A stretch of 64,000 nucleotides of DNA from Liopterus haemorrhoidalis (taxonomy: Eukaryota > Arthropoda > Insecta > Coleoptera > Dytiscidae): NCBI GenBank assembly GCA_963971575.1, contig OZ020625.1:26945753-27009752 (forward strand), read 5' to 3'. This document shows positions 11,276 through 21,171 of this stretch, piece after piece (the first letter of the stretch is position 1; each line of letters begins with the position of its first letter). Position numbers and translations under genes: made by a program. The notes under the pieces are model-generated. The model made no database searches, was not told the DNA's origin, and was given only the letters and a program-made list of their open reading frames with translations.

Positions 11276-11720
11276 TAAGCTGCATTCACAACTCTTAACA
11301 TAGTGCGTTCAAAGGTGAGTTTGCAGTACAGGGCATATGGAGTAGTTCTTTTTCATACTCTCTAATGGGTTTACACAATGACGCTATCCTTTTCTTGCTT
11401 GTCGACGTTGCCAGCTCTAAAACGCGCTGATCTGTGAAGACGCAGTATTCTACAAATGGCCATTTGTTTTTGTTGAGTGTTATTTTGAGTTTTATAAGAG
11501 TTGATTTTTGTAAATCATACGAGTTTTTCATATTATTATAATTGACACATTTGACACTTTTACAACATTTGGCAACACCGTTCCCATTTTCCATAAGAAC
11601 TATACTGCAAACTCACCTTCGAACGCACTATAACAAGTTTGTCATATGGCAACGCAAGCGACCGTTCACAGCACTAAATTTAATATGTTATACGTTGTCG
11701 ATATATATTGTTTTTATATT
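11276..11720. repeat. Fragment of AAGCTGCATTCA repeat, split by a 330-bp element
   Basis: The left part AAGCTGCATTCACAACTC and right part CAAGTTTGTCATATGGCAAC match the repeat at 52424-52570. They are separated by the complete 330-bp element at 11301-11630. Confidence 0.6.
11301..11630 (-). mobile_element. 330-bp TIR element carrying a conserved ORF, copy a
   Basis: Inverted ends TAGTGCGTTC(A/G)AAGGTGAG are about 28 bp long and the element is exactly 330 bp, like the copy at 41158-41487. On the minus strand a frame of 99 codons (11594-11295) runs through almost the whole element and into the terminal repeat. The frame includes KCCKSVKCVNYNN near its start and WPFVEYCVFTDQRVLELA in the middle. 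No family was recognised. A decayed third copy is near 55030-55180. Confidence 0.75.
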
Positions 11721-11734
11721 TAAAAATAGAAATG

Positions 11735-11850
11735 AGAACTTTTTTTTAGTTATTACTAGTATTACAGAAGTGAGAAGGACCTTTTTTTTAGGTCATCACT
11801 TGTATTTCAGAAGTGAGGACTTTTTTTTTAAGGCCATCACTTATATTACG
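11735..11850. repeat. Short tandem repeat, about 48 bp
   Basis: Three units contain AGAAGTGAGGACTTTTTTTT and a following CATCACTT(G/A)TATT. A related single unit is at about 30375-30415. The hAT at 12758 has an internal repeat with the same GTGAGGACCTTTTTTT core on the opposite strand. Confidence 0.7.
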
Positions 11851-11880
11851 TCGTCAAGGATGAAATTTGTAGAAAAAAAT

Positions 11881-12286
11881 CAGCTGTGGCCACCACAGGA
11901 CCGACCGCCATCGTAAAGTACTTATATAACATACATTCTAGCAGCAGAGTAGAAATAACTTGGCCTAATATTTTCTAACAGAGATATTATTTATCATGTC
12001 CATGGAAACGTTACATATAAGTATGAAAAATTGAAATTTTACAGAAATTATTCGAAATTTTTCGTTTTATCAAAAAACGTCTCAAATAAAAGTTATTAGT
12101 TATTGCTTTTATAGCAACTTTGCAACTTTTTTGTTGCAAAAAAATCTTAAAATCGACACGAGTAAATTCTCATTTTTAGTCAACCGATTTTTACCAAAAG
12201 TTAATCAACTCGTGCCATTGATGGCAGAAGCTTAAATATGAAGTTTCATAAAAATACTTTCAGCCGAATTTGCTCTGCACGTGTAC

Positions 12287-12320
<34 letters not shown>

Positions 12321-12447
12321 AGACATCATGCTAAAAATAGTCAAAACGTTATGTAGGGACCTCAATTCGTGGAGATCCATCGAAATCTCGAAACGTCAAA
12401 ATCGGTATGATCACAATACCTCCCTTATATATGTTGGCGGTCGGTAA
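11881..12447 (+). repeat. Dispersed repeat family S, near-complete copy
   Basis: It starts CAGCTGTGGCCACCACAGG and ends GGTCGGTAAAAA. It carries the GACAGACGGACGG core at about 12290. This is the most compact complete copy (about 570 bp). Confidence 0.7.
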
Positions 12448-12757
12448 AAAGGCAAAATTGGTTGATAACTTACAAATATAAGAAATTATTTTATTCATCA
12501 AAGTATGCACTCGTATTGTCTATACACTTGCCATTTAAGCAGCAGGTTGTTCAGGCCGGTGGTATAAAACCCTGGCGTACGAGAGTCAATGAATTCTTGG
12601 AAGGCCAGTTTTACAGCATTATCGGAATTAAACTGTTTTCCTATTAAAAAGTTGTCCAAATTGCGGAAGAAGTGGTAGTGAGGGCTAGGTCTGGTGAGTA
12701 TAGAGGATGATGAAGAACTCCAATTCCTGTAGTTTTGCCACATTTGTGCAGTGTGTG

Positions 12758-13082
12758 CAGTGGCAGATCAAGCCTTCGCCGGGCCCAAAAAATTTTTGAT
12801 TTACGGGCCCTCAAAAAGGTCCTCACTTCCCAAATCCAAGTGAAGAGCAAAAAAAAGGTCCTCACCTCCCAAATCCAAGTGAAGAGCAAAAAAAAGGTCC
12901 TCACCTCCCAAATCCAAGTGAAGAGCAAAAAAAAAGGTCCTCACCTCCCAAATCCAAGTGAAGAGCAAAAAAAATGTCCTCACTTCCAAAAAAAAAAAAG
13001 TTCTCACCTCCCAAATCCGGGCCCTTGAAAATTACGGGCCCAAGACAAATGTCTTTTTTGTCTCTGCGAAATTCCGCCACTG
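12758..13082. mobile_element. Non-autonomous hAT element with internal 38-bp tandem repeat
   Basis: The ends are CAGTGGCAGATCA and AAATTCCGCCACTG, flanked by a perfect 8-bp duplication AGTGTGTG (12750-12757 and 13083-13090), the hAT signature. About 170 bp of the interior (12818-13015) is five to six units of a 38-bp repeat with the core TCACCTCCCAAATCCAAGTG. Confidence 0.9.
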
Positions 13083-13268
13083 AGTGTGTGGTCTAGCGTT
13101 TTCATGCAATAAGATAGAAGTCGACCTGTTGACCAATCTAGGCTGTTTTCTTTAAGTTTTTGCATCATTTCGTCCAGTTGCAGTATATTTCTGCTATGAT
13201 CAATGAGCCATTTTTTTTGTTTTTAAGTTACCTGTACGAAATTTGGCGAACCAATTTGATAGTCGGAT

Positions 13269-13387
13269 CAATTCTGTAAAAAGTTACTGTGTAATAACGT
13301 TATTACAAGTTATTCATGATAATAACTGACCTTGCTCATAGTGACAAATTTAGTTACTATTATCATAGTAACTGAGTTACAGAATTG
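13269..13387. mobile_element. Small fold-back insertion in mariner remnant
   Basis: CAATTCTGTAAAAAGTTACT at the left and GTTACAGAATTG at the right are inverted. Further AGTTACT/AGTAACT motifs lie inside. It interrupts the mariner N-terminal coding region between the residues QQT and SNWF. Confidence 0.6.
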
Positions 13388-14050
13388 GTCTGTTTGTCTG
13401 CTGCGTAATAACACTAGAGCCAAATACACTATTAATGTTTCGCGCGGTCTGCGATGCCGTAGTTCCACGTAAGAACTCATACTTCATAATAGTGCGAATT
13501 TCCGACCGTTCCATTTTCAACAAAATTAATTTAAAAAAAAATGATATTTTTAAGTGCATTCAATGATTTTTTTAAACAGGCGAGACGTGTAAATTTCCAA
13601 CAAAAAAAAAAAAACAGAACGGTAAAATATTAAGCCAATGTCAAATAACAAGCTGTTAAAGTTGACAATATTATTAACTACAACTTTCATCCTTGACAAC
13701 CTGATATAATAAAAGCAATTTTTATCAAAATTTTTATTCAAATTTAACGACGTTCTGAATTTGAAAGTCATGTTTGGCCACCTAAGTTTTTTTAAGGACT
13801 AATATTAGTTTAAACAATAGCGCAAAAATATGTGTTCAAAATAAGCTTTAGTTTTTAGTTATAATTTTCTCTTAAGACTAGAGACTTAAAATAATTCTTA
13901 CACTAAGAGCGACCCAAATAGAATAGAAAATTTTCTGTTATAGAACAACGAAATACATTCACGAATGGCAGCTGGCAATTTAACCCAATACCACCGAAAT
14001 TTTTATTTTAAGAAAAAAAAAAACATATTTTACTTTTTACTATAAAGCTA

Positions 14051-14561
14051 CAATGGTGGGTGGCCAAATTATTAGGGACAGTGCAGATTTTCTGTAATTT
14101 TCAAATGAATTTAATGAGGAAATAAGTGGCTTTGGGTCTCGTATTTATATTTATTCATTAGCGTGCTTTATTTAGAATATAAAACGACATAATTGCTTAT
14201 TCATAATCATTTATTTTTGTATAAAAAGTGTTAATTTAACAAATTAAGTAAAATCTTAATATTTTGTAATGCCACCCTTTGCTGCGATTGCGGCTTCCAG
14301 GCGTTTGGGCATGCTTTCTATGCAGACTTTTGCGTTGTGTCGGAGATTGGGGTTGTGATGCCACTCTCTGATAAGGGTTTCTATCAATTGCCGCTTGGTG
14401 GTGATGATTTCTTTGGCGTCCTCCCGCTTTTTAAAATAATAATGATACCAGAATATAGAAGAAAAATGATTTAAAAACAATTTATTTTCTCACAAAATGC
14501 ATTTAAACTTGAAAATTACAGGGGGGGGGTGTGCTGTCCCTAATAATTTGGCCACCTACTG
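14051..14561 (-). mobile_element. Tc1-like deletion derivative, copy 1
   Basis: The ends read GGTGGCCAAATTATTAGGGA and mirror image, flanked by TA (14049-14050, 14562-14563). On the minus strand a remnant of the transposase C-terminus ends in KRLEAAIAAKGGITKY (14430-14256), the typical tail of Tc1 family proteins. The rest of the enzyme is missing. The sister copy is 23615-24124. Confidence 0.88.
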
Positions 14562-14627
14562 TAAAATACGAGTTGTGTAAATTAAGTAACCGGACTGATT
14601 TTTAAAAAAAAATTTATTCGAATAAAA

Positions 14628-15115
14628 TTACAATTCAATATTGTCTCCTTCCAAATAACTTTCTTGGGAAGCCACACAGCGCTGGAGATGGTTCTTCCAA
14701 TCCTCATAGCAGTACTGAAACTCGGATACTAGAATAGCTTTCAGCTGGTCGGTTACGGACGTTTGAATGTGTTCGAGTGTACCAAAATGACGTCCCTCGA
14801 GGTGATTTTTCAATCTTGGGACGAGGAAAAAGTCACAAGGACTCAAGTCAGGCGAATAAGGAGGCTGAGGAGCCACAGGAATGTTTTTACTGGCCAAAAA
14901 CTCGTTTACTGAAATTGCTGTGTGACAAGGCGCATTGTCATCCCCAATTCATTGGTCAAAATCTGATGAACGGTAGTGTGAGTCAAATTCAACTCTTCCC
15001 CGATCATTCTGATTGTCAACCGACGATCTGAACGCACAAGTTCCCGAATTCTATCGACATTTTCATCGGTTCTTGAAGATGAAGGCCTTGCGCTGCGTGA
15101 TTCATCTTCAATCAA
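14628..15115 (-). pseudogene. mariner transposase remnant lacking first catalytic Asp
   Basis: Two frames together give the second helix-turn-helix (RRLTIRMIGEELNLTHTTV) and the C-terminal catalytic part (DDNAPCHTAISVNEFLASK, then PQPPYSPDLSPCDFFLVPRL). They join at about 14945, where the whole first-Asp region is missing and the frame shifts. It cannot code for an active transposase. Confidence 0.85.
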
Positions 15116-15445
15116 TAGGGGATAGGCATGATTTTTTTAATTTTTTTTATCATATTCCTCTTGTTGCATATAAACATAAAAAAGTTTTTTTTTTAATTTG
15201 AAGGCTTAAAAAAATCATAAATGTATGTAGCGCGCGAAAACGACGTGTGACGTCATAGCCCTTCTAACTGACGCATGACACTACTAGCCTACCCAGCGTA
15301 CATAGTCTGTTTGGAACTTATTTGTTTGTATAACTTTTATAGGTTATTTAAAGTTAGAGTGAATTTAATTAAAATAAAGTTTAATTCTATAAAAACAATT
15401 TATACATGTTTACCGAATTAAATTTTATATTAAAATATATAAAAT

Positions 15446-15679
15446 ATGGAAGATCCAGGCCCCAGTACTTCGAAACATAATCGAAAATATTGTTCAGTAC
15501 CGATGTGCACAATTAGTTCAACTAGAAATCCAAAAAAACAATTTATATCATTACCTGATGGCGAAAAACAACAGAAAAGGCGAAATTTGTGGCTAAAAGT
15601 TATGAGGCGAAATAAAACCGATATTTCAGAAAAAAGTAAATTTTATGTTTGTGAGCATAAATGCATCAATGTTGGGTAA
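15446..15679 (+). pseudogene. THAP-domain protein N-terminus, truncated by internal deletion
   Basis: The 77-codon frame reads MEDPGPSTSKHNRKYCSVPM at the start, with the first THAP zinc pair in YCSVPMC. It continues through SSTRNPKKQFISLPDGEK and ends at FYVCEHKC, where the second pair (C-x2-H) should be complete. At that point the sequence switches to the reverse complement of the opposite gene. The full parent element presumably encodes a longer THAP transposase. The sister frame is at 17725-17540 on the minus strand. Confidence 0.7.
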
Positions 15680-15717
15680 ATTATCACTCTGAGCCCTAAC
15701 AAAATCTTTATCTGCCA
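15650..15717 (-). pseudogene. Start of the MADKDF gene, truncated
   Basis: From the ATG at 15717 the minus strand reads MADKDFVRAQSDNLPNIDAF, identical to the longer copy at 50487-50609, until the deletion junction with the THAP frame. Only about 22 codons remain. Confidence 0.6.
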
Positions 15718-16362
15718 TTTTAATAATAAATGCGTGAAAAATTGTTTAAAAACAAATACAAAATTCTCGAACAATACAATATACACACGTGTAAAGATTA
15801 TGCTGTAGCTGTATCTGTGACGTGAAACCCCTATCGTTTGACGCCATACTCAGTCGTTTATACTCGGCAAGCTTCGCGCCGTGGTCGGCTTATTTCAAAT
15901 TTACAATATTTTAATTAAAAAATTTGGTTGTAATGTTAATTAAAATGTGATTTTTGTTTTGTTAGGTGACATAACTAACATTAACATATCAAAATAATAT
16001 AGTTTTAAAGAAATATAAATTTTATGCGTATCCCCTATTCTATTCCTTCTGAAAATGCCTTAAACCACAAAAAACCTGGGTCAAAACACCGTCTACGTAG
16101 GCCTGCTGAAGTTTTGCAAAAGTTTCCAAGTCTGAAGCAAAACCTGATAGCACACCGTTGCTCGAAATGAATGTCACTCATTTTTAGAACGCACTAGAAA
16201 AAACTGTTTCATGAAAAACATCGCTATGGACAAAAAAAATTACTCTAGCGAGTTCAAACTCGTACTGGAGGTGTATCACATGTTCACCTGCCGCCCCGCG
16301 TCCCAAATATTGCCCGATCAAACGCTATTTTGCCAGTCCGGTTACTTAATTTACACACCTCG

Positions 16363-16824
16363 TTACGGCTTCAACTTTATTTGATTAAATTTCCAGGTTA
16401 TATCCATACATTAAAATCTTTTGGTATTTACTGAGCTGTAGAACACAGTGGTCGGTATTTTATGCTTATCTTTGTCTGTACAGTCTTGATTTAACTTATA
16501 TTCAGTATGCCATTCGTGTCTCATAAATCAATACTTTTGTTGTAAATAGCAAACTTAAACTAAGGGTTGCTTCATAGTTAAGAAAACTAACTATCGATGG
16601 TAAATATAAAATAGTAAAACTGAATAAATGTAGCAATGTTGTTAGAAATAAATAAATAAATAAACTATGTATATGAGCACTAGATTGTTTAAATATTTAT
16701 AAACTTGCACTCGATGTAAATGTTGAAAATAAAAATGTTCCAGTATTATAATCCATAGTTTTAATATCCACCTACCTTTAGTTAATCACCAAAAAAATGT
16801 AGTGATGCAGTAAACTGTATTATA
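16363..16824. other. Intergenic DNA, nothing recognised
   Basis: No ORF with similarity and no inverted repeat. It ends at the TA target of the next transposon. Confidence 0.4.
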
Positions 16825-17131
16825 TAGTCGGATTACTGATAGGTGACTGTTTCATGTATGTATCAAGTAGTGCATTCATATAATAATCTAGTTACCATTT
16901 TTCAGCGATTTTAAAAATATTTTTTGTTATTTGTCTTAGCTGTCAGTGTCTGTTAATAATATTAATTAATAGATCTTGCGGCCAATTATTAAATTCACAA
17001 ACTTTAATTTTAAAGCTGCTGGAATATTTTAGTTTCGAAAAAGAGAACAATGGGCCACTTATTTCTCTATCTTGTGTCCATCAAAAAGTAGCAGCTGCCT
17101 TAAAGATTTCGGAATCAATAATTCGTAGAAT

Positions 17132-18077
17132 AGGGGATAAGCATAAAATTTGTATTTCCTTAAAACTACATTATTTTGATATGTTAATGTTAGTTATGTC
17201 ACCTAACAAAACAAAAATCACATTTTAATTAACATTATAGCCAAATTTTTTAATTAAAATATTGTAAATTTGAAATATTCCGAGCACGGGGCGAAGGTTG
17301 CCGAGTAGAAACGACTGAGCATGACGTCAAACGATAGGGTTTTCACATCACAGATACAGACAGCTACAACATAATCTTCACACGTGTGTGTATTGTATTG
17401 TTCGAGAGTTTTGTATTTGTTTTTAAACAATTTTTCACGTATTTACTATTAAAATGGCAGATAAAGATTTTGTTAGGGCTCAGAGTGATAATTTACCCAA
17501 CATTGATGCATTTATGCACACAACATAAAGTTTACTTTTTTCTGAAATATCGGTTTTATTTCGCCTCATAGTTTTCAGCCACAAATTTCGCCTTTTCTGT
17601 TGTTTTTCGCCATCAGGTAATGATATAAATAGTTTTTTTGGATTTCTAGTTGAACTAATTGTGCACATCGGTACTGAACAATATTTTCGATAATGTTTCG
17701 AAGTACTGGGGCCTGGATATTCCATATTTTAATATAAAATTTAATTCGGTAAACATGTATAAATTTTTTTTATAGAATTAAACTTTATTTTAATTAAAAT
17801 CACTCTCCTTTACATAACCTATAAAAGTTACACAAACAAATAATTCACAACAGACTATGTTCGCTGCATAAACAACCGTTCGCTGGATTGGCTAGTAGTC
17901 TCATGCGTCAGTTAGAAAGGATTATGACGTCACACGTCGTTTTCGCGCGCTACATACATTTTTGATTTTTTAAAGCCTTCAAATTAAAAAAAAAAAAAAA
18001 TTAAAAACTGTTTTTTATGTTTATATACAACAAGAGGAATATAATAAAAAAATAAAAAAAAATCATGCCTATCCCCT
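17132..18077 (+). mobile_element. THAP-A element, copy 2 (nested in IS630-like element)
   Basis: Ends AGGGGATAAGCATAAAATTT and AAAATCATGCCTATCCCCT are flanked by AT (17130-17131, 18078-18079). The uninterrupted site is seen in two sister elements (reverse strand near 46500 and 62265, reading CGTAGAATTATAAAATG), which directly supports a 2-bp AT duplication. The MADKDF start is at 17454 (plus) and the THAP start at 17725 (minus). Confidence 0.88.
17540..17725 (-). pseudogene. THAP-domain fragment of THAP-A copy 2
   Basis: The frame starts MEYPGPSTSKHYRKYCSVPM and matches the plus-strand frame at 15446. It is cut at the same internal deletion, where it runs into the reverse complement of the MADKDF gene. 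One further base change at the junction alters the last residues. Confidence 0.65.
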
Positions 18078-18170
18078 ATTATAAAATGTAATAAATCTGA
18101 ACTTCTCACTAACAAAATCAAGAGAAAACGAAGGAAATTAAAATCTGAACCAGTTTATTTTATTGATACA

Positions 18171-18470
18171 TTGGCACAAACGTATGGTCATGAAGTACTA
18201 AGATTACCTCCTTATCATTGCCAGTTTAACCCCATTGAACTAATTTGGGGTATAACAAAAAATTATTATGATAGACATATTGGTCAAAACGGATATAGTA
18301 ATAACGAAGTTTTGAAAATGTGGCAAGTAGCCTGTGATCAAATTAGTTGTGAAACTTGGGCAAAATCTGTTAAAAAAATCGAAAATTTAATAAATGAATG
18401 ATGGGAAAGGGAAAAGATTGTTGATGATATTAATCCAATAATAATAAATACAAAAAATTGATGTGAAGTG
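18171..18470 (+). pseudogene. IS630-like transposase C-terminus (DDE domain end), copy 1
   Basis: The frame holds TYGHEVLRLPPYHCQFNPIE with the P-x-x-x-x-x-N-P-I-E-x-x-W motif that carries the last acidic catalytic residue of DDE_3-type transposases. It is followed by KNYYDRHIGQNGYSNNEVLK. A stop at about 18400 (NE-stop-W) and the retroposed insertion at 18458 break it. The tail SDSSDDD-like reading resumes at 19525. Homologous frames lie on the minus strand at 46015-46410 and 61848-62174. Confidence 0.8.
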
Positions 18471-19523
18471 TGAATTTTCACACATTTCAGGGTTTTGCAG
18501 GTATTTAGTAAGTGAATGATGATTATTTGGGATGCCAAAACAAATTTTATCTCAAAATATTTTTTTATGAATTTTAAATCGAATGCCTATTACCATTATT
18601 TAAGTTTTTAAAGATGTGCAGTTTTTTTTTTTTATATATCAAGGTTCATTAAGATTTTGAAAATTGCGCCTATGGCTTCCATTGGTTGTTTTTAGTCATA
18701 GCTCCTCCCCTTTGATTTCGTGTACATTCAAATATATAATTAAATTATAATTTCAACAATTTCCACTGGTTATTAAATTTACGCTATTAAAAATTAAATG
18801 CAACAATTGCCAAAATATAATTAAAATTTTGAAAAAATAATTTAAACAATATAAAAATGCAAAAAAAAAAATAAAAAATAATATTGTCTCCTCACGTAGG
18901 ACTCGAACATGAGTCCGAATATGTATTCTTGGGCAGAACGCAAGTATCTTAGCCACAGCACCAAGAAACACGTTACTGTTTAGCGTATTATATAACTATA
19001 AGTTGTCAACATTATTAGCAAAAAAACACAAATAATGCTTTTTTTTCCAAAAACATAATCTGATCAAAAATTCCTGTTGAACTATTCCGGTTCACACCAA
19101 TGTACATTACTTAGAATTTTTTCAGATTTTTAGTTTAAACCATCTGGGCTACAGGATGTGGGACAAAAATTTTTTTGCACAATATTGGCAAAAATCGCTT
19201 CAAAATAATTTATTTTGCAAAAATAAAAATTTGATCGTTAATCCACGTACCAAGGGCTTTCATTTGATACCCTACTCAGAATTAAAAAAAAATATTTTTT
19301 TTTTCGATTAGCACATATTTGTTTATATTTTTAGGGGGATATGTTTTTTAGATGTTTTAGTATTTTTCCTATGTGCGGGTCAAAGAGTTGTATAAGCATG
19401 CCAAATTTCAACTCTCTAGGTTTAGCCGTTTGGCTACAATTTTTACCGAACAGACAGACAGACAGACAGACGACAAAATGACGGTATAAGGGTTTTTTGG
19501 TCATACCTACAAAACCCTAAAAA
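18458..19523. mobile_element. Retroposed repeat family R, copy 1 (contains a tRNA-like segment)
   Basis: It interrupts the IS630-like reading frame, with AAAAAT on both sides. It ends with GACAGACAGACAGACGACAA, then ATGACGGTATAAGGG and ACCCTAAAAA. In reverse orientation it holds a tRNA-like segment (18975-18890) with an A-box-like TGGTGCTGTGGCTAAGATA and a B box TGTTCGAGTCC. Relatives are 30515-31372 and 56494-56940. It could be a composite of a tRNA SINE and a LINE 3' end. Confidence 0.6.
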
Positions 19524-20024
19524 TGCCAGCGATAGTTCAGATGACGACTATATCATGCATTACAGTGACTAATTTTTTTTAAATAAAAATTAACATTTAA
19601 ATACAACTTGTAGTAATATATTATATGAATAAATATATCTTTACTTAATATTTTATTACTTTGTACTTAGGGGAAACATAAAAATTTAATTTAATTAAAC
19701 AACAAATTATAATCCAAAATTTACGTATGAGTATAAGTTTTTCCTTATTTATAATTATTACCTTAAAATTAATAATTTTGTTTGTTTGAGTACTGCTGTG
19801 AATTTATTTTCGTGCTCTAATTAGTAAAAATATCTACGAATCATGCCGTTTCTTTCTAATGCTTTGTTTTTTATTAAAATAATTTGGAAGGTTAGTTGTC
19901 AACTTGCGTCACTATACGTTACTAGGGGTATGCAAATAATTATAATGATATAGACAGAGAAAGCATATAGTATTGCATATCGATACTTGTAGCAACGAAC
20001 AGTTACCTATCAGCAATCCGACTA

Positions 20025-20465
20025 TAGTTGGACAGGAGCAGCTAAAAGTTAAATATGCAACTTGCAGTAGTATTTAGGATATTGTAACAAAAATTCAACA
20101 ATAAAATATACGTATACTAGCGTCGGCGAAACAACGCAGTAACGCCATTGACACTTAACAGAGCAAAATGAAGATGCGGGCGAGGTCAAAGGTCAAATTG
20201 GAAACGTCCAAAAGGAAAGGCCGAAATAAAAACACATGTTAAAATAAACTACAATTTTTTCTAAATTTTTAAAATATTTTATATATATTTATATATTATA
20301 ACTTTTACTAAATTAAAAACTAAAAAACCGGCCGTCTTAAAATGAATCCCAAGTCTCAAAAAGAAGACTTGGGGTACATTTTTAGCAATCAGTATACATA
20401 TATACTTGTATATATGGAAAAAAGTGAAAAAAATATATTCTGTATAGAAAATTAGAAATACATTT
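20025..20465. other. Intergenic DNA with a shared 60-bp motif
   Basis: GCAGCTAAAAGTTAAATATG (about 20040) recurs near 33900 with the same flanks, so the IS630-like element landed in an older dispersed repeat. Nothing else was recognised. Confidence 0.4.
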
Positions 20466-20469
20466 ATTT

Positions 20470-20853
20470 AATTTTCTTAGTATGAAAAACGAAAGCAAAA
20501 AATTAGTTTTGAGCAATGGTGTGTTCGGGCCGGGGACGAAGTTCCAGTACTTTTTTGTAGAAACGAATCGCATACTTTATTAAATTATTTTTTTTGTAGA
20601 GACAAGATGAAGTTCTAGTAATTTTTTATTTAATTTTCTTAGTATGAAAGACGAAAGCAAAAAAGAGTTTGAGCAATGGTGTGTTCGGGCCGGGGACAAA
20701 GTTCCAGTACTATTTTGTAGAAACGAAACGCATACCGGTCCTTTTTCTAATATATCGCAAAATAGAAAAATTACATGTATAGGTCAGTCGTACAATCAAC
20801 GCAGTTGGTCATATTGCGTCATAACTTCAATGACAAACTTAGTGGCAAAAAAA
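20470..20853 (+). repeat. Tandem duplication of a coding-like segment
   Basis: Two copies (about 20478-20580 and 20640-20742) share a frame with FEQWCVRAGD(E/K)VPVLFCR and are about 90% alike. The second runs on as a 70-codon frame (20644-20856) with QNRKITCIGQSYNQRSWSYC. I do not recognise the protein. No TIRs were seen. It could be an exon duplicate of a decayed gene or transposon. Confidence 0.45.
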
Positions 20854-20856
20854 TAA

Positions 20857-21169
20857 CTAAATCGATTTTTTTGCATGTGAATTATACACTAATATAGCAC
20901 TTCACTCTTTTATTTTACTAAAACATACCTTTTGAAGTCATATTTAGTTTGTGTTTGATAGTCATTTTGAAGATTTACACATTTTAAAAGTGTTTATTTA
21001 ATATAGGGACATTTGTATTGGTATCGCTAAATAAAACGATGCTTACATTTGACATTTTATAATACGTTCTGATGAACACAAGTATCAAAACACTTGTGTT
21101 CATAGATATGTGATATACACTTACTTATAGTAATTTCTAAAAACATTTTTTATTTAGCAGTTCTGTGTT
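20857..21169. other. AT-rich spacer, nothing recognised
   Basis: No ORF or repeat was found between the duplication and mariner copy 2. A short imperfect repeat ACACAAGTATCAAAACACTTGTGTT (palindrome, about 21075) is the only structure. Confidence 0.4.
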
Positions 21170-21171
21170 TA

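Larger units (their letters stand above)
12490..13530 (-). pseudogene. mariner-type transposase, deleted and interrupted twice
   Basis: On the minus strand the N-terminus MERSEIRTIMKYEFLRGTTA starts near 13515, followed after an insertion by SNWFAKFRTGNL (about 13250). A middle part LQLDEMMQKLKENSLDWS lies near 13170. The C-terminal part has LYSPDLAL, HYHFFRNLDNFLIGKQFN and FQEFIDSRTP (12700-12560). These match the order of a mariner transposase. A hAT (12758-13082) and a small fold-back (13269-13387) are inserted, and the catalytic centre is largely deleted. Confidence 0.75.
15117..16036 (-). mobile_element. THAP-A element, copy 1 (nested in mariner)
   Basis: Ends AGGGGATAGGCATGATTT and AAATTTTATGCGTATCCCCT are flanked by AT on both sides (15115-15116, 16037-16038). 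Removing the element and one AT restores the mariner reading frame. It is 920 bp, with two gene starts facing each other: THAP on plus (15446) and the MADKDF gene on minus (from 15717). Confidence 0.85.
14569..16362 (-). mobile_element. mariner deletion derivative, carrying a nested THAP-A element
   Basis: Inverted ends GTGTAAATTAAGTAACCGGA lie at 14574 and, mirrored, at about 16358. The minus-strand transposase begins MSDIHFEQRCAIRFCFRLG (about 16172). It is cut after AFSEGIE by the THAP-A insertion (15117-16036) and resumes as IEDESRSARPSSSRTDENVD. It then jumps directly to the second catalytic Asp (DDNAPCH) and the third (YSPDLSPCD), again 34 residues apart. The segment with the first Asp is deleted. 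Confidence 0.88.
16825..20024 (+). mobile_element. IS630-like (Tc1/mariner superfamily) element with two nested insertions, copy 1
   Basis: Ends TAGTCGGATTACTGATAGG and CCTATCAGCAATCCGACTA are flanked by TA. The interior carries a THAP-A element (17132-18077) and a retroposed repeat (18458-19523). Without them the element is about 1183 bp, the same as the uninterrupted copy at 61390-62572. A third, truncated copy is 45625-46556. Transposase remnants lie on the plus strand. Confidence 0.85.

Noticed and set aside
11542..11916. 124-codon ORF
   Set aside because: It crosses the 330-bp element's end, a 48-bp tandem repeat and the start of family S, so it is a chance read-through.
12735..13028. 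Overlapping ORFs with KVLTSQIQVKSKK repeats
   Set aside because: They are translations of the 38-bp tandem repeat inside the hAT MITE.
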